The notes beneath the pieces were generated by a model that saw only the letters and a program-made list of their open reading frames with translations, made no database searches and was not told the origin of the DNA. The translations under genes were made by a program, and so were the position numbers. From Porphyra umbilicalis (taxonomy: Eukaryota > Rhodophyta > Bangiophyceae > Bangiales > Bangiaceae), in contig KV918832.1 of NCBI GenBank assembly GCA_002049455.2, positions 153,151 to 217,150 of the forward strand: 64,000 nucleotides of DNA. The letters are read 5' to 3'. Shown here piece by piece: positions 10,999-22,675 of the stretch (position 1 is its first letter; every line of letters begins with the position of its first letter).

Positions 10999-11811
10999 CT
11001 ACACCCTACCAGTCTGCAGGCCATCCTTCCGTGTGGACCTACATAAACATCCCCTAGGCCCTCCACAGAGTGTGGACACGCTGTGGCTCGACGCCGGCGC
11101 CCACTCTGTGCTCGAGGTGGCAATTTGGGCGACGCGGACGGGCGAGTATAGGTGGCTTTTGGGGCGCCTGCCGCCCCCCCCTTCCGCGCCAGCCGTGGCG
11201 CCGACGCTGTGGACGACCGGCGCGCCCGCATTTTCGGCTGCCGACGGCCACCCGTCGGAGCGGCGGCCGTCAGCGCCGCCGCCACCACCGCCGACGCGAA
11301 GCACCACCGCGGCGGCCGGTAGCGGAGGCCGGTGGGATGCCGCCGGGGGTCCGCGGCACCCCGCGACGGCCGCGGAGGTGGCAGCGGGGGGCTCCCTCCC
11401 GCCAGACGGTGGGGACAGGGGCGAGGGCAACGGGCCGGGCGGCTCCGGCAGTTGCGCGTCGGCCGGCGGCACGGGCGGCGGCTGCGCGTCGCGGCAGCGC
11501 TCGCCGCGCTTCGGCCGCAGCGCCGCCGCCCTTCGCCGCCGCCACCGCGACGCGGCGGTCGCGCTCAAAGCCCCCGCCTCGGCTGGCCCCAGCCGCCGCT
11601 CGAGTAGCGACGCAGCGTGGCGCGTGGCGACGGCCGCGTCGCTGTCGTCGGCGGAGTGCCCGCGACGCGACGGCCGTGGCCCCCACTTGTTGGTGACCCT
11701 CTCGGTTGGGGGCAGCGATGATCCGATTCCTGCGAAGCAAACTCCATGTATGTTATTTAAAATCTTTTGCAATTGTTCATAGCCCCCCATGTCAGCGCTT
11801 GACGTAACCAC
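10999..11811 (-). other. Long open frame in GC-rich cargo of the MULE-like element
   Basis: A 270-codon open frame with no recognised domain. The portion over 11700-11811 (MVTSSADMGGYEQLQKILNN) and the Pro/Ala-rich remainder differ in style, as if a host-like GC-rich segment had been joined to element sequence. A plus-strand frame (10937-11782) is also open, so strand is undecided. It could be captured gene sequence, or open only because stop codons are rare at this GC content. Confidence 0.25.
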
Positions 11812-12879
11812 ATGAAAGAAACACAGTAAAATACTGACAAAACTGACATTGTGGGATACGAGCAGATAAGATCACCGAGGCTGCGTGTTAGAGAAGAGGT
11901 GACGAAGCCTGTCACTTTGACGATGATGGTACACAGAGAGTTCAACGTTGACGACAGCGTCATGTCCGACAGCCTACGGCTCATGCCAGTATCGCGTGCA
12001 CAAATGAAGCGGTGGACGAAAATTCGAACGGGGGTTGCTGTCCTGCAGCCTTGTACGCGCAGAAAAGATGAGCTTCACACACAGGACCTCGACTTACGTT
12101 CACTGGAAAAATGTGGCGGAAACGTATTGCTAAACAATCCAGATGCCCTTGTAGGACCAATCTTCTTTGCTATCGACGAAAAGCTCATTGTGACCTTTGG
12201 ATTGTTTCGCCGGATATAAATCATATATTCGCCCTTTCATCGCTCTCTGTTTGGGTGAATTCAAAGAAAGAAATATGTGTGTGCATGGTTCTGGGGCGTG
12301 AAAAAAAAAACCGCCTCGGGAGAGTCCCACGAGCAAGCTCATGCTTTCTGCTTGCTCTGAAGTGTCTCAATTCGTTGGGTGCAAAATGCCCGCAAAAAGG
12401 GGCCTGTACCAGTATTTCCCAGGAACAAAAATCCCATGAGTGGCCCTGGATCGCCCATGTCGATCAGAAAAATGCTTATGGTGAATCAAAGTATTTGACT
12501 CATTGGCGTTTTCAGATGCGGGTCTGGTACGATCGCCTCCCCAACTCTTGTGGTCGCGCACACAATTCACGCGAGACCGCGCCACGTCAAATATTGTGAC
12601 CCTGCCATCCATGCGCTGACAGCAGTAATTTGGCACACGGCTCTGCTTCCTCGTGCCCCCCTCTCCAAGCTATCCCTGCCCGGCTCAATCTCGTGCACTG
12701 GCATCCATCTAGTCGCGCTTCGCAGCAGACACACCCCCACCGCACAAGTGGCTACATCTGTTGCTGGCCCCCACCGCATGCCACTTCACTCGCCGCCCCG
12801 CGCCAAAGCACACGAGGAGATACGGGGGGCACGCGCACTGGTGCGGCTGCCAGTCGCCGACGGGTTTTGGCTGCCATTA

Positions 12880-13545
12880 GCGAGCGTAGGCAAGGCAAAT
12901 GTGGGTCGGCGGCGTGGGTCGGGGACACGATTCGTGCCACGTAACTGCCGGTACCCACATTTGGAACCCATTTGTGGCTATCTGGGTCATCCGACCCACG
13001 CCAAATACCGGTCGGTGAAGAACGCGTGGCCACACACGTGGCGCTAGTTGTGCCACCACCGCTCGTCTCAGCTCGGGCTTGGCGCCCACCACGGGCGCTT
13101 GTGTCTCCAGTTTTGTGTGTATCGAGAAAGCGCATCATCTTGCACCGTACAAGCTGCCTTTGTCAACCTGCACCATACCCCCCCCGATGCCGTCACCCCC
13201 CCGCACCCCACGCCCTCAACTGCCGGCGCCCCTCCATCCAAAAGTCGCACTATGCCCACTGTATCCAATCTCCATCGACCGCCGCCCTGTCATATAGTCG
13301 GCCGGGGCGTCTCCGCAGGGGGGAAGGGGTGAGGGTGCTTGGGGTGGAGGTCAGTTGGAAGGTGTTGCTCGCACAGAGGGCGCTGCTGTGCCGTTGCCGT
13401 AGATGTGGGGAGCTCAAATGGTGTCCACCGTTATTTGGACACTTGCCGACGCTGAAGGTGGGTAAGATGTGGGTACATCAGACGTGCGTCGGCGACTCAC
13501 ATTGCACCCACAATTGATACCCACGCCCGACGTGCCGACGCTCTC
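12880..13545 (+). mobile_element. TA-flanked MITE, copy in unit 1
   Basis: 666-bp non-autonomous element flanked by TA (12878-12879 and 13546-13547). Ends are imperfect inverted repeats: left GCGAGCGTAGGCAAGGC, right complement GAGAGCGTCGGCACGTC, both followed by GTGGGT-type motifs. TA target duplication suits the Tc1/mariner superfamily. No transposase fragment is seen. A better-preserved copy with perfect 17-bp ends is at 53426-54101, inverted. Confidence 0.8.
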
Positions 13546-13821
13546 TATTGGCAGAGCCAATCCCATCATCCGCAAACGACAGCCCGCCTCATGTGACACT
13601 TCGCTTCCAATATCCACCCACGCCTCGCGACGCATCTCCTCCTCATTGACATCCACCTTTGCACGCTTGGTCATTGCAGCTGCAGCGTCCTTCACTTTCT
13701 TGTCAGCCGCGCGCTGCTCACGAACCCGCTCATTCGCCTGCTTGCGCGCCTCCGCGGCCACCTTTGCGGCCGCTGTCTCGTCCAGCGTCAGAAAAGCGAC
13801 GTATGGAACGGGAGTCAGCAC
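13414..13821 (-). pseudogene. Coiled-coil frame ending in the MITE (unit 1)
   Basis: Minus-strand open frame with a heptad-like charged helix (ETAAAKVAAEARKQANERVR, then REQRAADKKVKDAAAAMTKR), followed by VDVNEEEMRREAWVDIGSEV. The open frame continues upstream to about 13908 as TRSAPVQSAVLERKGDRN, so this is probably an exon rather than a complete gene; the listed start is only a CTG/GTG-like codon. At its 3' end the frame runs into the MITE inverted repeat, so the original C-terminus was replaced. The helix reads like genuine protein, but no family is recognised. Confidence 0.4.
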
Positions 13822-14129
13822 AGGAGTACTGTTCGCGGGCCGTCTGGCCGGGAGCCGATTCCGGTCACCCTTCCGTTCGAGAACAGCGGACTGAACGGGA
13901 GCAGATCTTGTTCAGGAAAATCCATGCCAGGCTCTGGCCGCCTCCGCGGCATCAGCAGACCAAACATGAGGTCCATTCTTATGCTGTGCCTACAATGGGC
14001 CAATGGGCGCACTAGATTGCGTTAAACGGCCCATCTCCCGCTCACCAGGAGACACCTACGGCCAGATGCCGTGAGGACCAAGCAATTGTGCCTCGTTGAG
14101 AACGTAAGGCCGGCGCATTGGACGCACGG

Positions 14130-14275
14130 AGAGAGATGATTCCTGCATTGTACTCTGTCCGCGGATGCGTGCTGTGCGTCAGGCAACGACGCGAAACAAA
14201 CACGAAGTCCTCGCTGCAGGGTGCACCCCGCTGCATCTGTGGCGACAGTCGCACGTCCTACCCGCAGTGCTGAGC
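14130..14275 (+). other. Cys-containing stretch resembling a piggyBac C-terminal finger (all units)
   Basis: A plus-strand frame reads VRGCVLCVRQRRET, then RCICGDSRTSYPQC and stop. The CxxC, RRET, CxC, C order recalls the cysteine-rich tail of piggyBac-type transposases, but the catalytic domain was not found upstream. It recurs at about 17909, 21689 and 25468. A chance resemblance is quite possible. Confidence 0.2.
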
Positions 14276-14681
14276 TGCCCCAACTGCTGTGAAACCCGAC
14301 AGCGGCGCCAGGTCCGTCTCAATAATAAGGCCCCCTGGTTTGTTTGCACCAGGTGCGCTGTAATGGAAGCGACCCAGACCATCTCATAGAACAGAAGACA
14401 GTGGCATGTGCTTGAGCATGTCGCCCAGCTCGTGAGCTAAGATTCCCATGCTCCACACCATAGTGACAGTATAGAAGCTATGAGACACACAGAGACAGCC
14501 AGTCGCCCATCATTAACACACGAAAACGGGTAAGCTGCCCCTCTTTCCTGCATGTCATCTCTCCATGTTCTATCGACTCGTTCTCGACCCAAACTACACC
14601 GCGGAGAGCGCGACCTACAAACCGGGAACCAGTTCGCGACCGGTCCAAGGATAAAACACGTTCACAAAATAGCGTGTTACC

Positions 14682-15116
14682 ATGAAGATTAGGCAGCACA
14701 TCAAGATCGGTGCAACGACCACATCGGCCGACGACGAGGAGCCCGTGGTCGTCGTGCCCGGCTTCAATGCAGGCCATCGGGCCGAGTGGGTGGAGGAGAT
14801 GATGATCGTGAGCGACGTCTACATGGCGCAGAGAGACCGGGCGTTCAACGGGCCGCGACTTACGGACGGCAGGGACCCGCACCTCGCTGACCCCGCACAC
14901 CGGACGTCGCAGGAAGACGCGAACGCAGCTGGCGTCGTTGGTGGTGCGAGGACGGCTGCTGTCGAGGACTACGACGCCGAGGCAGCCACCGCGCTGGCCG
15001 CGTGGCGTGTCATTGCCGCCCATGACGACGAGGACGCGTCCAACGGCGCCCATGACGACGACGAAGAAGACGATGGAGCAGGCGCTGACGCTGCATATGT
15101 GGCCGCTGGTCAGTAA
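14682..15116 (+). CDS. Acidic 144-residue frame in the array (unit 1)
   Basis: ATG-initiated frame (MKIRQHIKIGATTTS...) with an Asp/Glu-rich tail (DDDEEDD) and no recognised domain. It is open in all four full units. Of ten nucleotide differences I can see among the copies, eight change the residue (A/V, V/M, R/G, T/A, E/D, H/R, G/A, D/G) and two are silent, so there is no sign of purifying selection. It could be the N-terminal exon of something whose remainder is lost, or a non-coding frame kept open by composition. The minus-strand frame over the same bases is a weaker candidate. Confidence 0.35.
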   Translation: MKIRQHIKIGATTTSADDEEPVVVVPGFNAGHRAEWVEEMMIVSDVYMAQRDRAFNGPRLTDGRDPHLADPAHRTSQEDANAAGVVGGARTAAVEDYDAEAATALAAWRVIAAHDDEDASNGAHDDDEEDDGAGADAAYVAAGQ

Positions 15117-16657
15117 CTCGATGAGGAGATCGGTTGCTTACGATGTGCCCCGCGCAACCCGCCGCCCGCTCCCGCGTGGCGGGTCGCGGTCGCGGCGCGC
15201 CCAGCGCCAGGGGACCCGTATCTAGGAATCGGAGGGGGTTGGGGTGGGGGGGCACCCTTTCGCGACGCCCGCCGCGGTCCGACGCGATGGTGGCCAACCG
15301 CGCGCGTCGGCGGTGGCCCGCGCAAAGGCGCCGACGGCGCCGTCGCCAACGGCGGGGCGGGAGGGGCGCGTCGGACGACCGGCCGGGCGGTCTGTCGACG
15401 GTGCCGCGGCCGCCGCGCTGAGCGGCGGCGTACCTTGCTCTTAGGATCCCTGCGGTTCTTTTGGTTTTTGTGTTTTTTTTGCCGGGGGCGGCGGACGCCT
15501 CGCCAGGGGAGAGGCGTGGCCCCTGATCTCAGTGGCACACAGCCGGCCATGTCGGCTCCGCCAAGCGCCGACGGTTCGGCGACACTGGCAGGGGAGACGC
15601 CCATTTCGCGGGGGCAGCCTGGCGGGCCGCGGAAGGGGGGGCGCCTCCACAACGGCGCCGTTTCCGGACCACCCGCACGGAGACGCAGGGGGCGCACCCG
15701 TCACGCTTGAAAACGCCAGCACGATCACGAACTGACGGGTGTCTCCCCGTACCTATGGGGGAAACGCAACGCGGGCAGGGGTCTCGGTCTCGTCCCGCAT
15801 GCCCCTACGGATTGGTTTGCCGCGTTGGCGGTGACGGCTCGGGCGTGGGCGCGTTGCCCGCACCGGACGACGGTCGACCGCAGTGAGAGGCACGACTGCT
15901 AAGAACGACTTGATCGGGCCATAACTGCGGAATAATGTCATGAGAAAAAACAAGTTGATCCCCCAGGGCTGGGACTAGCCCCCAAGTGTCTAGCTTTCGT
16001 ACTGAACATTATCCGTCCAGCACCAGTTTTTCCCGACTGGTGCACCAAGAGGCGTTTTCCTCATCCCCTGTGAAAAAAAAAAAAAGAACCGCCTCGGGAG
16101 AGTCCCACGAGCAAGCTCATGCTTTCTGCTTGCTCTGAAGTGTCTCAATTCGTTGGGTGCAAAATGCCCGCAAAAAGGGGCCTGTACCAGTATTTCCCAG
16201 GAACAAAAATCCCATGAGTGGCCCTGGATCGCCCATGTCGATCAGAAAAATGCTTATGGTGAATCAAAGTATTTGACTCATTGGCGTTTTCAGATGCGGG
16301 TCTGGTACGATCGCCTCCCCAACTCTTGTGGTCGCGCACACAATTCACGCGAGACCGCGCCACGTCAAATATTGTGACCCTGCCATCCATGCGCTGACAG
16401 CAGTAATTTGGCACACGGCTCTGCTTCCTCGTGCCCCCCTCTCCAAGCTATCCCTGCCCGGCTCAATCTCGTGCACTGGCATCCAACTAGTCGCGCTTCG
16501 CAGCAGACACACCCCCACCGCACAAGTGGCTACATCTGTTGCTGGCCCCCACCGCATGCCACTTCACTCGCCGCCCCGCGCCAAAGCACACGAGGAGATA
16601 CGGGGGGCACGCGCACTGGTGCGGCTGCCTGTCGCCGACGGGTTTTGGCTGCCATTA

Positions 16658-17324
16658 GCGAGCGTAGGCAAGGCAAATGTGGGTCGGCGGCGTGGGTCGG
16701 GGACACGATTCGTGCCACGTAACTGCCGGTACCCACATTTGGAACCCATTTGTGGCTATCTGGGTCATCCGACCCACGCCAAATACCGGTCGGTGAAGAA
16801 CGCGTGGCCACACACGTGGCGCTAGTTGTGCCACCACCGCTCGTCTCAGCTCGGGCTTGGCGCCCACCACGGGCGCTTGTGTCTCCAGTTTTGTGTGTAT
16901 CGAGAAAGCGCATCATCTTGCACCGTACAAGCTGCCTTTGTCAACCTGCACCATACCCCCCCCGATGCCGTCACCCCCCCCGCACCCCACGCCCTCAACT
17001 GCCGGCGCCCCTCCATCCAAAAGTCGCACTATGCCCACTGTATCCAATCTCCATCGACCGCCGCCCTGTCATATGGTCGGCCGGGGCGTCTCCGCAGGGG
17101 GGAAGGGGTGATGGTGCTTGGGGTGGAGGTCAGTTGGAAGGTGTTGCTCGCACAGAGGGCGCTGCTGTGCCGTTGCCGTAGATGTGGGGAGCTCAAATGG
17201 TGTCCACCGTTATTTGGACACTTGCCGACGCTGAAGGTGGGTAAGATGTGGGTACATCAGACGTGCGTCGGCGACTCACATTGCACCCACAATTGATACC
17301 CACGCCCGACGTGCCGACGCTCTC
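16658..17324 (+). mobile_element. TA-flanked MITE, copy in unit 2
   Basis: Same element at the same position in the unit, so it was copied with the array and is not an independent insertion. Confidence 0.8.
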
Positions 17325-17600
17325 TATTGGCAGAGCCAATCCCATCATCCGCAAACGACAGCCCGCCTCATGTGACACTTCGCTTCCAATATCCACCCAC
17401 GCCTCGCGACGCATCTCCTCCTCATTGACATCCACCTTTGCACGCTTGGTCATTGCAGCTGCAGCGTCCTTCACTTTCTTGTCAGCCGCGCGCTGCTCAC
17501 GAACCCGCTCATTCGCCTGCTTGCGCGCCTCCGCGGCCACCTTTGCGGCCGCTGTCTCGTCCAGCGTCAGAACAGCGACGTATGGAACGGGAGTCAGCAC
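17193..17600 (-). pseudogene. Coiled-coil frame ending in the MITE (unit 2)
   Basis: Copy of the unit 1 frame; one Phe-to-Val difference near its start. Confidence 0.35.
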
Positions 17601-18460
17601 AGGAGTACTGTTCGCGGGCCGTCTGGCCGGGAGCCGATTCCGGTCACCCTTCCGTTCGAGAACAGCGGACTGAACGGGAGCAGATCTTGTTCAGGAAAAT
17701 CCATGCCAGGCTCTGGCCGCCTCCGCGGCATCAGCAGACCAAACATGAGGTCCATTCTTATGCTGTGCCTACAATGGGCCAATGGGCGCACTAGATTGCG
17801 TTAAACGGCCCATCTCCCGCTCACCAGGAGACACCTACGGCCAGATGCCGTGAGGACCAAGCAATTGTGCCTCGTTGAGAACGTAAGGCCGGCGCATTGG
17901 ACGCACGGAGAGAGATGATTCCTACATTGTACTCTGTCCGCGGATGCGTGCTGTGCGTCAGGCAACGACGCGAGACAAACAAGAAGTCCTCGCTGCAGGG
18001 TGCACCCCGCTGCATCTGTGGCGACAGTCGCACGTCCTACCCGCAGTGCTGAGCTGCCCCAACTGCTGTGAAACCCGACAGCGGCGCCAGGTCCGTCTCA
18101 GTAATAAGGCCCCCTGGTTTGTTTGCACCAGGTGCGCTGTAATGGAAGCGACCCAGACCATCTCATAGAACAGAAGACAGTGGCATGTGCTTGAGCATGT
18201 CGCCCAGCTCGTGAGCTAAGATTCCCATGCTCCACACCATAGTGACAGTATAGAAACTATGAGACACACAGAGACAGCCAGTCGCCCATCATTAACACAC
18301 GAAAACGGGTAAGCTGCCCCTCTTTCCTGCATGTCATCTCTCCATGTTCTATCGACTCGTTCTCGACCCAAACTACACCGCGGAGAGCGCGACCTACAAA
18401 CCGGGAACCAGTTCGCGACCGGTCCAAGGATAAAACACGTTCACAAAATAGCGTGTTACC

Positions 18461-18895
18461 ATGAAGATTAGGCAGCACATCAAGATCGGTGCAACGACCA
18501 CATCGGTCGACGACGAGGAGCCCGTGGTCGTCGTGCCCGGCTTCAATGCAGGCCATCGGGCCGAGTGGATGGAGGAGATGATGATCGTGAGCGACGTCTA
18601 CATGGCGCAGAGAGACCGGGCGTTCAACGGGCCGCGACTTACGGACGGCAGGGACCCGCACCTCGCTGACCCCGCACACCGGACGTCGCAGGAAGACGCG
18701 AACGCAGCTGGCGTCGTTGGTGGTGCGAGGACGGCTGCTGTCGAGGACTACGACGCCGAGGCAGCCACCGCGCTGGCCGCGTGGCGTGTCATTGCCGCCC
18801 ATGACGACGAGGACGCGTCCAACGGCGCCCATGACGACGACGAAGAAGACGATGGAGCAGGCGCTGACGCTGCATATGTGGCCGCTGGTCAGTAA
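18461..18895 (+). CDS. Acidic 144-residue frame (unit 2)
   Basis: Copy of the unit 1 frame; Val at the A/V site, Met at the V/M site. Confidence 0.3.
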   Translation: MKIRQHIKIGATTTSVDDEEPVVVVPGFNAGHRAEWMEEMMIVSDVYMAQRDRAFNGPRLTDGRDPHLADPAHRTSQEDANAAGVVGGARTAAVEDYDAEAATALAAWRVIAAHDDEDASNGAHDDDEEDDGAGADAAYVAAGQ

Positions 18896-20436
18896 CTCGA
18901 TGAGGAGATCGGTTGCTTACGATGTGCCCCGCGCAACCCGCCGCCCGCTCCCGCGTGGCGGGTCGCGGTCGCGGCGCGCCCAGCGCCAGGGGACCCGTAT
19001 CTAGGAATCGGAGGGGGTTGGGGTGGGGGGGCACCCTTTCGCGACGCCCGCCGCGGTCCGACGCGATGGTGGCCAACCGCGCGCGTCGGCGGTGGCCCGC
19101 GCAAAGGCGCCGACGGCGCCGTCGCCAACGGCGGGGCGGGAGGGGCGCGTCGGACGACCGGCCGGGCGGTCTGTCGACGGTGCCGCGGCCGCCGCGCTGA
19201 GCGGCGGCGTACCTTGCTCTTAGGATCCCTGCGGTTCTTTTGGTTTTTGTGTTTTTTTTGCCGGGGGCGGCGGACGCCTCGCCAGGGGAGAGGCGTGGCC
19301 CCTGATCTCAGTGGCACACAGCCGGCCATGTCGGCTCCGCCAAGCGCCGACGGTTTGGCGACACTGGCAGGGGAGACGCCCATGTCGCGGGGGCGGCCTG
19401 GCGGGCCGCGGAAGGGGGGGCGCCTCCACAACGGCGCCGTTTCCGGACCACCCGCACGGAGACGCAGGGGGCGCACCCGTCACGCTTGAAATCGCCAGCA
19501 CGATCACGAACTGACGGGTGTCTCCCCGTACATATGGGGGAAACGCAACGCGGGCAGGGGTCTCGGTCTCGTCCCGCATGCCCCTACGGATTGGTTTGCC
19601 GCGTTGGCGGTGACGGCTCGGGCGTGGGCGCGTTGCCCGCACCGGACGACGGTCGATCGCAGTGAGAGGCACGACTGCTAGGAACGACTTGATCAGGCCA
19701 TAACTGCGGAACAATATCATGAGAAAAAACAAGTTGATCCCCCTGGGCTGGGACTAGCCCCCAAGTGTCTAGCTTTCGTACTGAACATTATCCGTCCAGC
19801 ACCAGTTTTTCCCGACTGGTGCACCAAGAGGCGTTTTCCTCATCCCCTGTGAAAAAAAAAAAAAGAACCGCCTCGGGAGAGTCCCACGAGCAAGCTCATG
19901 CTTTCTGCTTGCTCTGAAGTGTCTCAATTCGTTGGGTGCAAAATGCCCGCAAAAAGGGGCCTGTACCAGTATTTCCCAGGAACAAAAATCCCATGAGTGG
20001 CCCTGGATCGCCCATGTCGATCAGAAAAATGCTTATGGTGAATCAAAGTATTTGACTCATTGGCGTTTTCAGATGCGGGTCTGGTACGATCGCCTCCCCA
20101 ACTCTTGTGGTCGCGCACACAATTCACGCGAGACCGCGCCACGTCAAATATTGTGACCCTGCCATCCATGCGCTGACAGCGGTAATTTGGCACACGGCTC
20201 TGCTTCCTCGTGCCCCCCTCTCCAAGCTATCCCTGCCCGGCTCAATCTCGTGCATTGGCATCCAACTAGTCGCGCTTCGCAGCAGACACACCCCCACCGC
20301 ACAAGTGGCTACATCTGTTGCTGGCCCCCACCGCATGCCACTTCACTCGCCGCCCCGCGCCAAAGCACACGAGGAGATACGGGGGGCACGCGCACTGGTG
20401 CGGCTGCCAGTCGCCGACGGGTTTTGGCTGCCATTA

Positions 20437-21104
20437 GCGAGCGTAGGCAAGGCAAATGTGGGTCGGCGGCGTGGGTCGGGGACACGATTCGTGCCACGTA
20501 ACTGCCGGTTCCCACATTTGGAACCCATTTGTGGCTATCTGGGTCATCCGACCCACGCCAAATACCGGTCGGTGAAGAACGCGTGGCCACACACGTGGCG
20601 CTAGTTGTGCCACCACCGCTCGTCTCAGCTCGGGCTTGGCGCCCACCACGGGCGCTTGTGTCTCCAGTTTTGTGTGTATCGAGAAAGCGCATCATCTTGC
20701 ACCGTACAAGCTGCCTTTGTCAACCTGCACCATACCCCCCCCGATGCCGTCACCCCCCCCGCACCCCACGCCCTCAACTGCCGGCGCCCCTCCATCCAAA
20801 AGTCGCACTATGCCCACTGTATCCAATTTCCATCGACCGCCGCCCTGTCATATGGTCGGCCGGGGCGTCTCCGCACGGGGGGAAGGGGTGAGGGTGCTTG
20901 GGGTGGAGGTCAGTTGGAAGGTGTTGCTCGCACAGAGGGCGCTGCTGTGCCGTTGCCGTAGATGTGGGGAGCTCAAATGGTGTCCACCGTCATTTGGACA
21001 CTTGCCGACGCTGAAGGTGGGTAAGATGTGGGTACATCAGACGTGCGTCGGCGACTCACATTGCACCCACAATTGATACCCACGCCCGACGTGCCGACGC
21101 TCTC
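20437..21104 (+). mobile_element. TA-flanked MITE, copy in unit 3
   Basis: Same position as in units 1 and 2. A GCACGGGG variant near 20873 lengthens the G/C stretch by one base. Confidence 0.8.
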
Positions 21105-21380
21105 TATTGGCAGAGCCAATCCCATCATCCGCAAACGACAGCCCGCCTCATGTGACACTTCGCTTCCAATATCCACCCACGCCTCGCGACGCATCTCCTC
21201 CTCATTGACATCCACCTTTGCACGCTTGGTCATTGCAGCTGCAGCGTCCTTCACTTTCTTGTCAGCCGCGCGCTGCTCACGAACCCGCTCATTCGCCTGC
21301 TTGCGCGCCTTCGCGGCCACCTTTGCGGCCGCTGTCTCGTCCAGCGTCAGAAAAGCGACGTATGGAACGGGAGTCAGCAC
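20973..21380 (-). pseudogene. Coiled-coil frame ending in the MITE (unit 3)
   Basis: Copy of the unit 1 frame, with Lys replacing Glu in AAKARKQAN, a change shared with unit 4. Confidence 0.35.
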
Positions 21381-22240
21381 AGGAGTACTGTTCGCGGGCC
21401 GTCTGGCCGGGAGCCGATTCCGGTCACCCTTCCGTTCGAGAACAGCGGACTGAACGGGAGCAGATCTTGTTCAGGAAAATCCATGCCAGGCTCTGGCCGC
21501 CTCCGCGGCATCAGCAGACCAAACATGAGGTCCATTCTTATGCTGTGCCTACAATGGGCCAATGGGCGCACTAGATTGCGTTAAACGGCCCATCTCCCGC
21601 TCACCAGGAGACACCTACGGCCAGATGCCGTGAGGACCAAGCAATTGTGCCTCGTTGAGAACGTAAGGCCGGCGCATTGGACGCACGGAGAGAGATGATT
21701 CCTACATTGTACTCTGTCCGCGGATGCGTGCTGTGCGTCAGGCAACGACGCGAAACAAACACGAAGTCCTCGCTGCAGGGTGCACCCCGCTGCATCTGTG
21801 GCGACAGTCGCACGTCCTACCCGCAGTGCTGAGCTGCCCCAACTGCTGTGAAACCCGACAGCGGCGCCAGGTCCGTCTCAATAATAAGGCCCCCTGGTTT
21901 GTTTGCACCAGGTGCGCTGTAATGGAAGCGACCCAGACCATCTCATAGAACAGAAGACAGTGGCATGTGCTTGAGCATGTCGCCCAGCTCGTGAGCTAAG
22001 ATTCCCATGCTCCACACCATAGTGACAGTATAGAAACTATGAGACATACAGAGACAGCCAGTCGCCCATCATTAACACACGAAAACGGGTAAGCTGCCCC
22101 TCTTTCCTGCATGTCATCTCTCCATGTTCTATCGACTCGTTCTCGACCCAAACTACACCGCGGAGAGCGCGACCTACAAACCGGGAACCAGTTCGCGACC
22201 GGTCCAAGGATAAAACACGTTCACAAAATAGCGTGTTACC

Positions 22241-22675
22241 ATGAAGATTAGGCAGCACATCAAGATCGGTGCAACGACCACATCGGTCGACGACGAGGAG
22301 CCCGTGGTCGTCGTGCCCGGCTTCAATGCAGGCCATCGGGCCGAGTGGGTGGAGGAGATGATGATCGTGAGCGACGTCTACATGGCGCAGAGAGACCGGG
22401 CGTTCAACGGGCCGCGACTTACTGACGGCAGGGACCCGCACCTCGCTGACCCCGCACATCGGACGTCGCAGGAAGACGCGAACGCAGCTGGCGTCGTTGG
22501 TGGTGCGAGGACGGCTGCTGTCGAGGACTACGACGCCGAGGCAGCCACCGCGCTGGCCGCGTGGCGTGTCATTGCCGCCCATGACGACGACGACGCGTCC
22601 AACGGCGCCCATGACGACGACGAAGAAGACGATGCAGCAGGCGCTGACGCTGCATATGTGGCCGCTGGTCAGTAA
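22241..22675 (+). CDS. Acidic 144-residue frame (unit 3)
   Basis: Copy of the unit 1 frame; Val at the A/V site, Asp for Glu and Ala for Gly in the acidic tail. Confidence 0.3.
   Translation: MKIRQHIKIGATTTSVDDEEPVVVVPGFNAGHRAEWVEEMMIVSDVYMAQRDRAFNGPRLTDGRDPHLADPAHRTSQEDANAAGVVGGARTAAVEDYDAEAATALAAWRVIAAHDDDDASNGAHDDDEEDDAAGADAAYVAAGQ

Larger units (their letters stand above)
9859..12297. mobile_element. MULE-like non-autonomous DNA transposon
   Basis: A 2,439-bp insertion into the array. GTGAAAAAA stands on both sides (9850-9858 and 12298-12306), a 9-bp duplication as expected for Mutator-like elements, though A-run ambiguity means 3-9 bp is certain. Ends are inverted repeats: ACCATGCACACACATATT at 9868-9885 is exactly complementary to 12272-12289, with looser similarity in the outer 8-9 bases. 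No transposase is recognised. Its flanks are moderate in GC, while 11090-11700 is as GC-rich as host genes, so it may carry a captured host fragment. Confidence 0.8.
12311..16088 (+). repeat. Array unit 1
   Basis: Full unit. Order: an unassigned 570 bp; the TA-flanked MITE (12880-13545); a minus-strand coiled-coil frame (to about 13900); a short Cys-containing plus-strand stretch (14130-14275); the acidic frame 14682-15116; a GC-rich stretch (15120-15470); and the segment shared with the left partial copy. Its A-rich junction is altered by the MULE-like insertion. Confidence 0.95.
16089..19867 (+). repeat. Array unit 2
   Basis: 3,779 bp, same order as unit 1. Private variants include GAGACAAACAAGAAG near 17971 and Met for Val in the acidic frame. 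It shares some variants only with unit 3, for example TATAGAAACTATG near 18250. Confidence 0.95.

Noticed and set aside
14130-14275. A piggyBac transposase in the array unit
   Set aside because: Only a short Cys pattern is similar. No catalytic Asp blocks or TTAA-flanked ends were seen, so it is listed only as a weak resemblance.
14478-15053. A 191-codon minus-strand frame in each array unit
   Set aside because: It overlaps the ATG-started acidic frame and has no motifs; no evidence favours it.
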